From UBA2029 sp037447125 (GTDB lineage Bacteria; Chloroflexota; Anaerolineae; Aggregatilineales; Aggregatilineaceae): a DNA stretch of 35,331 bases. Under the pieces are notes generated by a model. It saw only the letters and a program-made list of their open reading frames with translations. It was not told the DNA's origin and did no database searches. Location: NCBI GenBank assembly GCA_037447125.1, contig JBBIHG010000028.1, forward strand, positions 1 to 35,331, read 5' to 3'. Position numbers and translations under genes: made by a program. Shown piece after piece: positions 8,108 to 16,266 of the stretch. Numbering within the stretch: the first letter of the stretch is position 1; each line of letters begins with the position of its first letter.

Positions 8108-9406
8108 ATGACGTACAGCCAGATTGAGTCCATTGTGGGCCGCGAGGTGCTGGATTCGCGCGGCAACCCGACCGTTGAGGTCGAAGTCACGCTGGTGGAT
8201 GAGAGCTTCGGGCGGGCGATTGTGCCCAGCGGCGCCAGCACGGGCGAGCATGAGGCGGTCGAGCTGCGTGATGGCGACAAGAAACGCTACGGCGGCAAAG
8301 GCGTCTTGCAGGCCGTGGACAACGTTAATGGCGAGATCGCCGACGAGCTGATCGGCTGGGACGCCATTGACCAGAAGGGCATTGACGAGCTGTTGATTGG
8401 CCTTGACGGGACGCCCAACAAGGGGCGCTTGGGCGCCAACGCCATCCTCGGCGTGTCGCTGGCCGTGGCCAAGGCGGCAGCGGCGAGCGTCGGCCTGCCG
8501 CTCTACCGTTATCTGGGCGGGACGTTCGCCCACGTGCTGCCTGTGCCAATGATGAACATCCTCAACGGCGGCAAGCACGCCGCGGACAGCACGGACTTCC
8601 AGGAGTTCATGGTCATGCCGGTGGGGGCGGAGAGCTTCCGCGAGGCGCTGCGCTGGAGCGCGGAGATCTACCAGAGCCTGAAGAAAGTGCTTTCCAGCAA
8701 GGGCTACCGCACAACGGTGGGCGACGAGGGCGGTTTCGCGCCGAGCCTGCCCAGCAACCAGGGCGCTATCGAGGTGATCCTCGAGGCCATCGAAAAGGCG
8801 GGCTACATTCCCGGCGAGCAGGTCTACATCGCGCTGGACCCAGCGGTCAGTGAAATCTACGAGGATGGCAAATATGTGCTGGCCAAAGAGGGGCGCAGCC
8901 TGAGCGGCGAGGAGATGATCGCTTTCTGGGCCGATTGGGTCGAGCGCTACCCAATTGTCTCGCTGGAAGACGGCCTGGATCAGAACGACTGGGATCACTG
9001 GGTGATGCTGCACGACGCGGTGGGCGACAAGGTCCAGCTTGTCGGCGACGATCTGCTAGTGACCAACCCAGAACGTGTGCAGAAGGCGATTGACCTGGGC
9101 GCGTGCAACTCGCTGCTGTGCAAGGTCAACCAGATCGGCACGCTGACCGAGTCCATGGCAGCCAGCCACCTGAGCCAGATTCACAACTGGACGGTGGTGG
9201 TGAGCCACCGCAGCGGCGAGACCGAGGACGCGACCATCGCCGACCTGGTGGTGGCGATGAACGCGGGCCAGATCAAGACGGGCGCGCCGGCGCGGTCGGA
9301 CCGTATCGCCAAATATAACCAGCTGCTGCGCATCGAGGAGCAGCTTGGCGACGCGGCGGCCTACGCAGGTAAGAGCGCTTTCCCGAATATCAAACGCCGC
9401 CTCTAG
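8108..9406 (+). CDS. eno: Enolase
   Basis: Converts 2-phosphoglycerate to phosphoenolpyruvate in lower glycolysis; normally a cytoplasmic homodimer or octamer needing Mg2+. The 432-residue length is standard. Visible active-site parts are the catalytic loop SGASTGEHEAVELRDGD (41-57), Glu207 in GDEGGF, and metal ligands Asp244 (IALDPAVSE), Glu287 (SLEDGLDQNDW) and Asp314 (VGDDLLVTN). The catalytic Lys339 is in LCKVNQIGTLTE, followed by VSHRSGETEDATIADL. AGGAG lies eight bases before the ATG. An out-of-frame ATG seven bases upstream is not used. A strong hairpin follows the stop, and pyruvate kinase, the next pathway step, lies just beyond. Confidence 0.98.
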   Translation: MTYSQIESIVGREVLDSRGNPTVEVEVTLVDESFGRAIVPSGASTGEHEAVELRDGDKKRYGGKGVLQAVDNVNGEIADELIGWDAIDQKGIDELLIGLDGTPNKGRLGANAILGVSLAVAKAAAASVGLPLYRYLGGTFAHVLPVPMMNILNGGKHAADSTDFQEFMVMPVGAESFREALRWSAEIYQSLKKVLSSKGYRTTVGDEGGFAPSLPSNQGAIEVILEAIEKAGYIPGEQVYIALDPAVSEIYEDGKYVLAKEGRSLSGEEMIAFWADWVERYPIVSLEDGLDQNDWDHWVMLHDAVGDKVQLVGDDLLVTNPERVQKAIDLGACNSLLCKVNQIGTLTESMAASHLSQIHNWTVVVSHRSGETEDATIADLVVAMNAGQIKTGAPARSDRIAKYNQLLRIEEQLGDAAAYAGKSAFPNIKRRL

Positions 9407-9438
9407 GCGGGGGCGGGTTTGCGTACTCTCATGATCTG

Positions 9439-9484
9439 CGAATGCCTGGACTGAGCGCGCGAGCGTAGCCCAGGCATTCGTTTT
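9439..9484 (+). terminator. Rho-independent terminator after enolase
   Basis: Perfect 11-base arms CGAATGCCTGG (9439-9449) and CCAGGCATTCG (9470-9480) enclose a 20-base loop and are followed by TTTT. It lies 32 bases after the enolase stop and 29 before the pyruvate kinase ATG. It may therefore separate or attenuate expression of the two genes. Confidence 0.75.
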
Positions 9485-9513
9485 GCTGGCTAGACTAGGA
9501 GAGCGAGCCGAGC

Positions 9514-10995
9514 ATGGAACTGACGGCGGAGTGTCGTAAGCGCACCAAGATCGTGGCGACCATTGGCCCTGCGTCGCAGGATATCGGCATGTTGCGGGCG
9601 ATGGTTCGCGCCGGGATGGACGTAGCACGCATCAATTTCAGCCATGGCAAGCACCAGACGCACGCGCGTAACATCGAGAATCTGCGTCACGTGGCCGAAG
9701 AAGAGGGCAAGGTCGTGGCGATCCTGGCCGACATCCCCGGCCCGAAGCTACGCCTGGGCGTCCTGGCGCAAGATCCGCTGGAGCTGACCGCCGGCGATCT
9801 CGTGACCTTGACGGCATCCAGCACGCTCGACCCGGAGAAGCCGTTCGTCATCCCGCTGCCGCATCAGGCAGTGCTCGACGATCTGAATGCGGGCGAGCGG
9901 CTGTTGCTTGACGACGGGCAGCTTGAGTTTGTGGTGGCTGAGCGCGTGGGCGCCGACGTGCGCTGCGAAGTGCTTTTGGGCGGGGTGTTATCGTCGCGCA
10001 AAGGGGTGAGCGTGCCGGATTCGGCGCTGCGTATCTCATCCATTACCGACGAAGACCGCGAGCACATCCGCTTCGCGTTGGAGCAGGATGTGGATTATCT
10101 GGCCATGTCCTTCGTGCGCACGGCGGACGATCTGCGCGAGCTGCGCTGGCTGGTGCGCCACCTGAAGGGCGAGGCCGCGCTGATCGCCAAGATCGAAAAG
10201 GCGGAGGCGCTCACCAACTTCGACGCGATCCTCGAGCAATCCGACGGGATCATGGTGGCGCGCGGCGACCTGGGCGTTGAGACGCCGGCAGAGCGCGTGC
10301 CTGTCCACCAGAAAAACATCATCAAGCGCTGCAACGAGGTGGGCAAGCCGGTCATCACCGCCACGCAGATGTTACAGAGCATGATTGACAACCCGCGCCC
10401 GACGCGCGCTGAGTCGACGGACGTGGCCAACGCCATCTTCGACGGGACGGACGCCGTGATGCTCTCTGGCGAGACAGCGATCGGCAAGCACCCGCTGCAG
10501 GCGGTGGAGACGATGGTGCGCATTGCGCAGATTGCCGAGCAATACCTGGGCGAGCACGGCGAGCTGCATCGCGACGAGCTGAACCTGGGCAGCCTGCACC
10601 TGGAACGGCAGCGCTCGATTGCGGCGGCAATCAGTCACGTAACCAGCCGCATTGCCGATATGCTCGACGCCAAGCTAATCGTCGCCAGCACATGGTCGGG
10701 CTACACCGCTCAGCGCGTAGCGCGAGTGCGCCCCAACACACCCATTCTGGCGGCGACGCCGAACAAGCGCACGTACCGCCGGCTGGCGCTGGTGTGGGGT
10801 GTGCTGCCTATCCTGGTCAAAGAGTTCGACTCGATTGACGAGATGATTGACGTTGTCGTGGAGACGGCCTGCGGCGCCGGCCTGATCGCCAACGGTGACC
10901 TGATGGTCATCATCGGCGGCGTGCCGTTCGGCATCGGCAGCCAGACGAACTTCTTGAAAGTGCTGACAGTAGGCGAAAACGACAGATCATGCTGA
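9514..10995 (+). CDS. pyk: Pyruvate kinase
   Basis: Transfers phosphate from phosphoenolpyruvate to ADP, giving pyruvate and ATP. The 493-residue chain shows the N-terminal barrel start (RTKIVATIGPAS), substrate loop ARINFSHG, and DIPGPKLRLG (the usual DTKGPEIR region with local variation). A B-domain lies at about residues 75-170. The signature has the catalytic lysine in LIAKIEKAEAL, MVARGDLGVE and ATQMLQSM, then MLSGETAIGKHP. The C-terminal allosteric domain is present (SGYTAQRVARVRPNTPILAATP). There is no extra PEP-utilising tail. AGGAG lies 12 bases before the ATG, a rather long spacing. It follows enolase on the same strand across a terminator-like hairpin and precedes a transporter gene by 21 bases. 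Confidence 0.97.
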   Translation: MELTAECRKRTKIVATIGPASQDIGMLRAMVRAGMDVARINFSHGKHQTHARNIENLRHVAEEEGKVVAILADIPGPKLRLGVLAQDPLELTAGDLVTLTASSTLDPEKPFVIPLPHQAVLDDLNAGERLLLDDGQLEFVVAERVGADVRCEVLLGGVLSSRKGVSVPDSALRISSITDEDREHIRFALEQDVDYLAMSFVRTADDLRELRWLVRHLKGEAALIAKIEKAEALTNFDAILEQSDGIMVARGDLGVETPAERVPVHQKNIIKRCNEVGKPVITATQMLQSMIDNPRPTRAESTDVANAIFDGTDAVMLSGETAIGKHPLQAVETMVRIAQIAEQYLGEHGELHRDELNLGSLHLERQRSIAAAISHVTSRIADMLDAKLIVASTWSGYTAQRVARVRPNTPILAATPNKRTYRRLALVWGVLPILVKEFDSIDEMIDVVVETACGAGLIANGDLMVIIGGVPFGIGSQTNFLKVLTVGENDRSC

Positions 10996-11016
10996 TCGGA
11001 TTGCGCTGACCTGACT

Positions 11017-11925
11017 ATGTCCACGCTGGGCGAAATCCTCACCAACATCATTGGTCCGATTCTGCTGGTGGTCGCCGTCGCTTTCGCCGCCGATCGCAAG
11101 CTCAAGCTCGACACACAGGCGCTCTCGCGCCTGCTGGTGTACGTGTTCACCCCATTTCTCATCTTCAAGGGCGTGGCCTACTCCGATTTGGGCGGCGATG
11201 AGGCGGGGCAGCTCATCGCCGTGGCCGCGCTGATGTCGGCAGGGGTGGCTCTGGCGGCGTGGTGGGTGGCGCGCCAGGCCCGCTTCGACCGCCAACTGGC
11301 CTCGGCCTTCACCCTGAGCGCGACGCTGATCAACGCGGGCAACTACGGCCTGCCGCTCAACCGCTTCGCCTTTGGCGCCTCTGGCGAGGAACGGGCGCTC
11401 GTCTTCTTCATGACCACGGTGGTCGTGTCGTACACGCTGGGGGTTTTCCTAGCCTCATTTGGGCGGCTGTCGGCGCGGGGGGCGCTGCGCAACGTCTTCA
11501 TGGTGCCGCTGCCCTACGCGGCGGCATTGGGGCTGGCGGTGAATGTGGGGAACGTGACCCTGCCTCTGCCGGTGCAGCGGGCCATCGGGCTGCTGGCCGA
11601 CGCGACGATACCGGTAATGCTGGTCGTGCTCGGCGCGCAGCTTTCGCGCGCCTCGGTGCGCGGGCGCATCCAGCCGATTCTGCTGGCCTGCGGGCTGCGC
11701 CTGCTGATCGGTCCGCTGATCGCCGTGGGGTTGGTGGCGTTGCTGGGTCTTTCGGGCCTGACGCGGCAGGTGGCCATCGTGCAGTCGGCCATGCCGACGG
11801 CGGTCGTCACTGGCGTGCTGGCGTCTGAGTTCGGCGCGGATGCGGAGTTCGTGACGGCGACGATCCTGGTCAGCACGGTGGCGAGCGTGGCCACGCTGAC
11901 CGTCCTGCTGTCGCTGATCATGTAG
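11017..11925 (+). CDS. AEC-family membrane transporter (auxin efflux carrier superfamily)
   Basis: A 302-residue polytopic protein with about nine hydrophobic segments arranged as two halves. It begins IIGPILLVVAVAFAADRKLK, continues with YVFTPFLIFKGVAYSD and SATLINAGNYGLPLN (the conserved Asn-Gly-rich stretch of AEC carriers), and ends QSAMPTAVVTGVLASEFG. Members move small carboxylates or related metabolites across the inner membrane; the substrate here cannot be read. It starts 21 bases after pyruvate kinase, so it may share its transcript. Export or uptake of an organic acid from this fermentative block would fit but is inference. A palindromic repeat follows the stop, between this gene and the convergent zinc-ribbon gene. 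Confidence 0.85.
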   Translation: MSTLGEILTNIIGPILLVVAVAFAADRKLKLDTQALSRLLVYVFTPFLIFKGVAYSDLGGDEAGQLIAVAALMSAGVALAAWWVARQARFDRQLASAFTLSATLINAGNYGLPLNRFAFGASGEERALVFFMTTVVVSYTLGVFLASFGRLSARGALRNVFMVPLPYAAALGLAVNVGNVTLPLPVQRAIGLLADATIPVMLVVLGAQLSRASVRGRIQPILLACGLRLLIGPLIAVGLVALLGLSGLTRQVAIVQSAMPTAVVTGVLASEFGADAEFVTATILVSTVASVATLTVLLSLIM

Positions 11926-11956
11926 CGGTGGGGCAGAGAGCAACTCTGGGTCATCG

Positions 11957-11990
11957 TAGGGGCGGGGCGGGTTTCGGAACCCGCCCCTAT
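11957..11990. repeat. REP-like palindrome, copy 1
   Basis: GGGGCGGGTTTC (11964-11975) pairs with GGAACCCGCCCC (11976-11987) with one G-T pair, and TAGGGGC lies at the left edge. It sits between convergent genes and could end transcription from both sides. A perfect version occurs at 25959-25984. Confidence 0.75.
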
Positions 11991-12024
11991 GGATTTGCCT
12001 GCGCCCCGCTCGCCGGACGCTCGA

Positions 12025-12564
12025 TCAGTAGGAGTCTTCTTCCACAAACTGGATGGCTTCGCTCGCCACCGCGGAGGGCGGCCCTGGCGGATAGGCGGGC
12101 GGCTGGCGCGGCTGGCCGGCCGGCGCGGGGACCTGACTGGCTGCGCAATAGGGGCACAGGTTCCAGGGCAAGTCCAGCAGCTCGCCGCAGTGCGCGCAGA
12201 CTTTCTTGAGCTTGGTGTGGCAGTAGGGACAGACCTGCCAGCCTTCCTTGGCTGGCCGGCCGCAGCCGGGGCAGATAGGCCGTTCCTCGATGTTCTGCAG
12301 CAGGGCCTCTTCTTCGAGCGAGCGCTCATAAGCCTCGGTCAGAGTCTCCTGCGGGCGGAGCAGCACGTAGATGATGATGCCAAACAAGCCAAGCACGGCG
12401 ACCATCAGACTCGCGGCGAAGGGGGCCAACGGGTCGCGCGAGCGCTGGCGGATGTCGCGCCAGGTCCACAGGATCAGCCCCAGCCAGGTGGCGGCGATGA
12501 CAGCGCCGGCGACGGTGATGGCATAGAGCAGGATGGTGTTGAGCGCTTCGCGATCCAGTGACAT
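12025..12564 (-). CDS. Two-helix membrane protein with double zinc ribbon
   Basis: A 179-residue protein of unknown role. Two membrane helices (residues 10-33 and 50-69) are joined by a basic loop (WRDIRQRSRD). A soluble C-terminal part follows with four cysteine pairs: Cys98/101, 112/115, 123/126 and 137/140 (CPGC, CPYC, CAHC, CPYC). These form two zinc ribbons of the DZR type. A proline-rich tail follows. Such ribbons usually mediate protein or nucleic-acid contacts; no catalytic motif is seen. The ATG at 12564 is taken because GGAG lies six bases before it; an upstream TTG six codons earlier is less likely. A minus-strand extended -10 element lies about 65 bases upstream. Confidence 0.75.
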   Translation of the reverse strand: MSLDREALNTILLYAITVAGAVIAATWLGLILWTWRDIRQRSRDPLAPFAASLMVAVLGLFGIIIYVLLRPQETLTEAYERSLEEEALLQNIEERPICPGCGRPAKEGWQVCPYCHTKLKKVCAHCGELLDLPWNLCPYCAASQVPAPAGQPRQPPAYPPGPPSAVASEAIQFVEEDSY

Positions 12565-12627
12565 GCGTTGCTCCGCTGGCAATGTGAGGGGCAGGATCGC
12601 TGCCTGCCGGGCAGCTCAGACGCGGTC

Positions 12628-12636
12628 AGTATAGCA
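12628..12636 (-). promoter_or_regulatory. Extended -10 promoter for the zinc-ribbon membrane protein
   Basis: The minus strand reads TGCTATACT, an extended -10 with a five-of-six hexamer. It lies between the FecR-like gene stop and the zinc-ribbon gene. No good -35 is visible. Confidence 0.45.
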
Positions 12637-12669
12637 CGGTCGGGCGCTTGACGCGATGAAGGGTGAGCA

Positions 12670-13974
12670 TCATCCCTGGGCTGGGACGCTGGCCCCCGGG
12701 GGCAGCGTAGCCACCAGCGACACTTCGCTGAGCATGACCTCGTATTCGTGCCCGGATGCGTAGAATTCGACCTGCTGGATGACGCCGGGGCGCTCGCCGT
12801 CCGGCCAGTCGGTGAACAGGTTGCCGGATTCGTAGGTATACCAGGCCCCTTTGTTCACCTGCTCGTGTGGCTCCCAGCACGAATCGCAAATGCGCCGCCC
12901 GCCCGACGCCGGCTGGTACTCGGTGTAGAAGCCGTGATACCACACGCGGCTGTTGCCATCCTGGTCCAGGTAAGTCAGCTTGAGCATGACCGGGCACTCC
13001 GACCCGGCGATGCCGCAAGCGCTCAGGCTCTGGTGCTGAACGCGCATGGTCACGCGCAGGCGCAGGCTGTCGTACTGGCGCACGTTGAGCCCCTGCGCCC
13101 CGTTGCCGAGCACCTGGATGCAGCCGGTCTTGGCCGGGCCAGGGTTGGGCTGCAGACGCTTGATGTGGATGGTTGGGCGTCCATCCACCGTGGGGAAGTC
13201 GTAGGTGCCGCTGGGGGCGTTCGGGAAGCCGGAATCGGGCGTATGGGCGCATACCCACTCGGTCGGCCACTCCTGATTCTGCCCGAAGGTGCTGTTGGGC
13301 AGCAGGTCAATGGGCGCCGAACCGACCAGAACTTCGGCGCTGCCCGCCTCGATCTCCCCTTCGGTGCCAGGGGCCAGATGCTGGGCGGTGGCGTCGCGAC
13401 CCACCAGCATGGCGCTGCCATCGCGCGAGGTGACGCGCAAGTAGGCGGTGGTGCTTTCGATCAGGAAATTGCCCTGCTCGTCAATGCGCGTAGTGCCGAG
13501 CGGGCTCTCGATCTCGATGCGCAGAAGGCGATCCAGCCCGCCGACAACCCAGACCTCGAGACGGCCAATGACCCCGGAAAGGCGCACGATGTAGGGGTCA
13601 TCGCTGAGGCTGAAGCGCGGGCGAACCGCGCTGCGCAGCGTGGCCAGGCTATCGTTGTGCAGGGTGACGGTGGCGATGATCTCGCCGGAATAGGGATCGG
13701 AGAAAGCAATATAGCCCTGGGATAGATTGTCGGTGGTGAGGGTGTTGTTGTGATTCACGGTGTCGTTGCTGCGGACCGCTTTCGGGTCGGATGAATCTGG
13801 CCTGGTCAGTGCGACTGTACCCTGCCCGACGTGGAGCGTGGCGCCGAGTTGCGTCGGCGACTCAAAAACCAGCCAGCGCGCGAAAACAACCGTGCCCGTG
13901 CACATGAGCACGAAGACCACCATTGCACCGATCATGGTGATCCACGCCACGCGCTGAGGATTGGACTTGAACAT
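12670..13974 (-). CDS. Membrane-anchored protein with FecR-like middle domain
   Basis: A 434-residue protein with one N-terminal helix (residues 11-34, AWITMIGAMVVFVLMCTGTV and following) and a large, probably outward-facing region. Residues 105-215 look like a FecR-type beta domain: repeated short strands ending LRVTSRDGSAMLVGRDATAQHLAPGTEGEI (162-191). Residues 230-425 look like a beta-sandwich of carbohydrate-binding or discoidin type, with paired cysteines (CAHTPDSGF, CGIAGSEC, RRICDSCWEP). No enzyme motif is seen and no sigma factor gene is adjacent, so a FecR-type signalling role is unsupported. The domain reading is by pattern only. It begins 92 bases after the acylphosphatase stop. 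Confidence 0.55.
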   Translation of the reverse strand: MFKSNPQRVAWITMIGAMVVFVLMCTGTVVFARWLVFESPTQLGATLHVGQGTVALTRPDSSDPKAVRSNDTVNHNNTLTTDNLSQGYIAFSDPYSGEIIATVTLHNDSLATLRSAVRPRFSLSDDPYIVRLSGVIGRLEVWVVGGLDRLLRIEIESPLGTTRIDEQGNFLIESTTAYLRVTSRDGSAMLVGRDATAQHLAPGTEGEIEAGSAEVLVGSAPIDLLPNSTFGQNQEWPTEWVCAHTPDSGFPNAPSGTYDFPTVDGRPTIHIKRLQPNPGPAKTGCIQVLGNGAQGLNVRQYDSLRLRVTMRVQHQSLSACGIAGSECPVMLKLTYLDQDGNSRVWYHGFYTEYQPASGGRRICDSCWEPHEQVNKGAWYTYESGNLFTDWPDGERPGVIQQVEFYASGHEYEVMLSEVSLVATLPPGASVPAQG

Positions 13975-14065
13975 CTAACTTAGACCCAGACCTTAGGCAT
14001 CCATCCGTGGACCTGTCTAAACACGGCTGCTGCTCTGCTGTGCCCGGCTGCCCACGGGTAAGTGG

Positions 14066-14359
14066 TCAGCGAACATGAAAGCCGCTGAACTCGCCTGTTG
14101 CGGCGCCGTAGGTGACCGCAACGCGCGTGACCTGCGCGCCCGGCGGACCCTCGTGCAAGAAGATCTCGAACGCCTCAAGCGCGCGGCGCTCGCCCTCGGC
14201 GACAACCTCCACGCTGCCGTCCCAGCGGTTGCGCACCCAGCCGGACAGCCCGCGGGCCAGCGCCTCGCGTTGGGTCGTTGCGCGGAAGAATACGCCCTGC
14301 ACGCGCCCCTGCACCACCGCGTGCAGCCTGGCCAGGTCCTCGCCCGGCATGTGTGCCAC
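14066..14359 (-). CDS. acyP: Acylphosphatase
   Basis: Small cytoplasmic enzyme hydrolysing acyl phosphates such as acetyl phosphate or 1,3-bisphosphoglycerate. The 97-residue length is typical. The phosphate loop VQGRVQGVFFR carries the catalytic Arg26, and Asn44 lies in GWVRNRWDGSVEVVAEG; both catalytic residues are present. The start is GTG at 14359, supported by AGAGG eight bases upstream; an in-frame ATG three codons later is an alternative. It has its own strong promoter just upstream on the minus strand, so it is probably independent of the TPR gene before it. Confidence 0.92.
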   Translation of the reverse strand: MAHMPGEDLARLHAVVQGRVQGVFFRATTQREALARGLSGWVRNRWDGSVEVVAEGERRALEAFEIFLHEGPPGAQVTRVAVTYGAATGEFSGFHVR

Positions 14360-14397
14360 GATTCGCGCCTCTCCTGCCTGATGCTCCTGCTGCTGTC

Positions 14398-14426
14398 ATT
14401 ATAGCAAGCCCCCTGGTGCCTCACAA
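14398..14426 (-). promoter_or_regulatory. Promoter for acylphosphatase
   Basis: Minus-strand TTGTGA (14421-14426), a 17-base spacer and TATAAT (14398-14403), about 40 bases before the GTG start. Confidence 0.65.
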
Positions 14427-14467
14427 TCGCGCGTCAGGGGGCCGCAGCAGAACCGCTGGTTCCTGGC

Positions 14468-15046
14468 TCAGTTCACTGAGGGCGGCGTAATGGGGCGGCT
14501 GCGCAGGTGGTCCACCCGGCGGTGCAGCGCCACTGCGTCTTCATCATGAGGGTTGGACTGGATGGCCTGGGTGAGGGTGATGTAGGCTGCTTCCCAGTCG
14601 CGGCGGTCAATGTAGATCAGCCCCATGTTGTAATGCACGTTAGGATAAGCCGCATCCAACTCGATCACCCGCCGGTAGGCGGCCAGCGCCCGTTCCTGCC
14701 TGGCGCGTGTGGAGAGGACAAGCTGCCCCAGGTACGCGGCGGCCAGGTTGGCCCACACCGCGGGGTTAACCGGGTCCAGGATGCTAGCCTGTTCCAGCGG
14801 CGGCACGGCCAGGCGGTGTCTGCCGGCGAGGATGTACGCGCCACCCAGGTTGAGCAGCACGTCAACGTCATGCGGATGCAGATCGTGGCAGCGCTTCAGC
14901 AGCGGGATCGCGTCCTCACCCTGGCCCCGGCTGAGCAGATCGGCGGCCTGGCGCATCTGGCGACGAAATTGCTCCTCGGAGAGATGTTCCAGGTGCGCTT
15001 CGTATTCGCTGCGCTCGGTCTGTGAGTCGTGGGGGGACTCCGTCAT
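14468..15046 (-). CDS. TPR-repeat protein
   Basis: A 192-residue soluble protein made mainly of tetratricopeptide repeats. Four units can be read from about residue 25: QMRQAADLLSRGQGEDAIPL, VLLNLGGAYILAGRHRLAVP, VWANLAAAYLGQ...ALAAYRRVIELD and VHYNMGLIYIDRRDWEAAYI. TPRs bind partner proteins and no catalytic motif is seen. The N-terminal 20 residues are acidic and polar. GGAGG lies nine bases before the ATG. The gene follows the HEAT-repeat gene by 59 bases on the same strand, so it is probably the last gene of the rseP operon. A specific role cannot be given. Confidence 0.82.
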   Translation of the reverse strand: MTESPHDSQTERSEYEAHLEHLSEEQFRRQMRQAADLLSRGQGEDAIPLLKRCHDLHPHDVDVLLNLGGAYILAGRHRLAVPPLEQASILDPVNPAVWANLAAAYLGQLVLSTRARQERALAAYRRVIELDAAYPNVHYNMGLIYIDRRDWEAAYITLTQAIQSNPHDEDAVALHRRVDHLRSRPITPPSVN

Positions 15047-15105
15047 CAGTGTTCGCCTCCGTTCTGGCCTGGTGATCTGGAGGAATGGCAGCAGGGTTGA
15101 GCTGC

Positions 15106-16266
15106 TCAGTAGCGGTCGTCCTCGTCATCGAAGAGGCCGCCATCGCGTTCGTAGTCGTCTTCGCCCTCCAGGGCGGAGAGATGGCGACGAGCGGGCGATT
15201 CGTCCTCGTCAAGCACGTGGTCGAGCAGGTCCTCGTCGAGTAACTCGTCGTCAAGGTTGCTGAAGTCGAAGAGCGGGAGGACATCGTCGGCGGCCAGCAG
15301 CGCAGCGGCCTGCGCCTCGGCCACGGCATCAGCCAGTTCGTCATCCTGCTGAGAATCGGCCAGCGCGGCCAGTTCTTCAAGGACGCGATCCGCCCGTTTG
15401 CCACCGATTTCGCCCAGCGCCCAGATGGCCATCTCCTGAATCTCGCGATCGTCCTGGTAGACCAGCTCGATGAGGCGACTCAGAGCGGGGCGCAGTTCCA
15501 GTTCTCCGGCGGCGCGCGCCGCTTCGTAGCGCATTTCCGGGCGCTCGCTGGAAAGCTCGTCAACGATGCGCGACGCCCAGCGCTCATCACACGAGTGGCC
15601 CATGGCGAACACGGCGCTGACGCGCATCTCCGGTTCAGGGGCGTGATACGCGGCGCGGATGAGTTCGGCCACGCCGTCGCGCCCGCAGTTGCCGATGGCC
15701 TCCAGCGCGCGGCGGCGGACATCGATATCTTCGTCGGGGTCGCCATGCAGGGCGAACACCAGGTCTTGCAGGCGCGTGTTCAGGCTTTCGGGGAGCTTGC
15801 CCAGCTCGCCCAGAAGCACGAACTGGCCCAGGGCCTTAACGGCGGCAGCGCGCACCGCGGTGAAGGGGTCTTCCTGGGCGATGTGCATCAAGCGTTCGAT
15901 GACGCGGCGGGGGCTGTCCTCTAGGACGCCTTCAATGGCTCCTGCGCGCACCTCCGCGTCCGGGTCGTCCAGGGCGGGATGAATGATGGCGCTGAAGTCA
16001 AGCTCGAAATTCGTCTCGGCGGTCTCGACCAGGCGCGCGATCAGCGCCCGCCGGCGCGAGACGGGCATGTCGGCCCACAGCGCGCCAAATTGAGCCAGGC
16101 GCGCACCGTCGAGGTCCGACAGCGCGTAGATCGCTTCGGCGGTGAACGATGCATCTGGATTGCGGAGCAGAACGACCGTGCGCTGGAAACGGTCGTTGCG
16201 TTCCTCTTCGGTGATGGCCCCGTGAATCATGCTAGCCAGTTCGCTTTCTGCTACCTGCCCGATCAT
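15106..16266 (-). CDS. HEAT-repeat protein with acidic tail
   Basis: A 386-residue soluble protein dominated by HEAT/PBS-lyase-like helical repeats from about residue 90 to 320. Examples are DPDAEVRAGAIEGVLEDS, DPFTAVRAAAVKALGQFV, DEDIDVRRRALEAIGNCG, EPEMRVSAVFAMGHSCDE, RPEMRYEAARAAGELELR and DREIQEMAIWALGEIGGK. The last 60 residues are very acidic (NLDDELLDEDLLDHVLDEDE). Such proteins act as scaffolds; no enzyme residue is seen. Its ATG overlaps the stop of the site-2 protease gene in ATGA, so translation is probably coupled. That makes a functional link with the membrane protease plausible, though unproven. Confidence 0.85.
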   Translation of the reverse strand: MIGQVAESELASMIHGAITEEERNDRFQRTVVLLRNPDASFTAEAIYALSDLDGARLAQFGALWADMPVSRRRALIARLVETAETNFELDFSAIIHPALDDPDAEVRAGAIEGVLEDSPRRVIERLMHIAQEDPFTAVRAAAVKALGQFVLLGELGKLPESLNTRLQDLVFALHGDPDEDIDVRRRALEAIGNCGRDGVAELIRAAYHAPEPEMRVSAVFAMGHSCDERWASRIVDELSSERPEMRYEAARAAGELELRPALSRLIELVYQDDREIQEMAIWALGEIGGKRADRVLEELAALADSQQDDELADAVAEAQAAALLAADDVLPLFDFSNLDDELLDEDLLDHVLDEDESPARRHLSALEGEDDYERDGGLFDDEDDRY

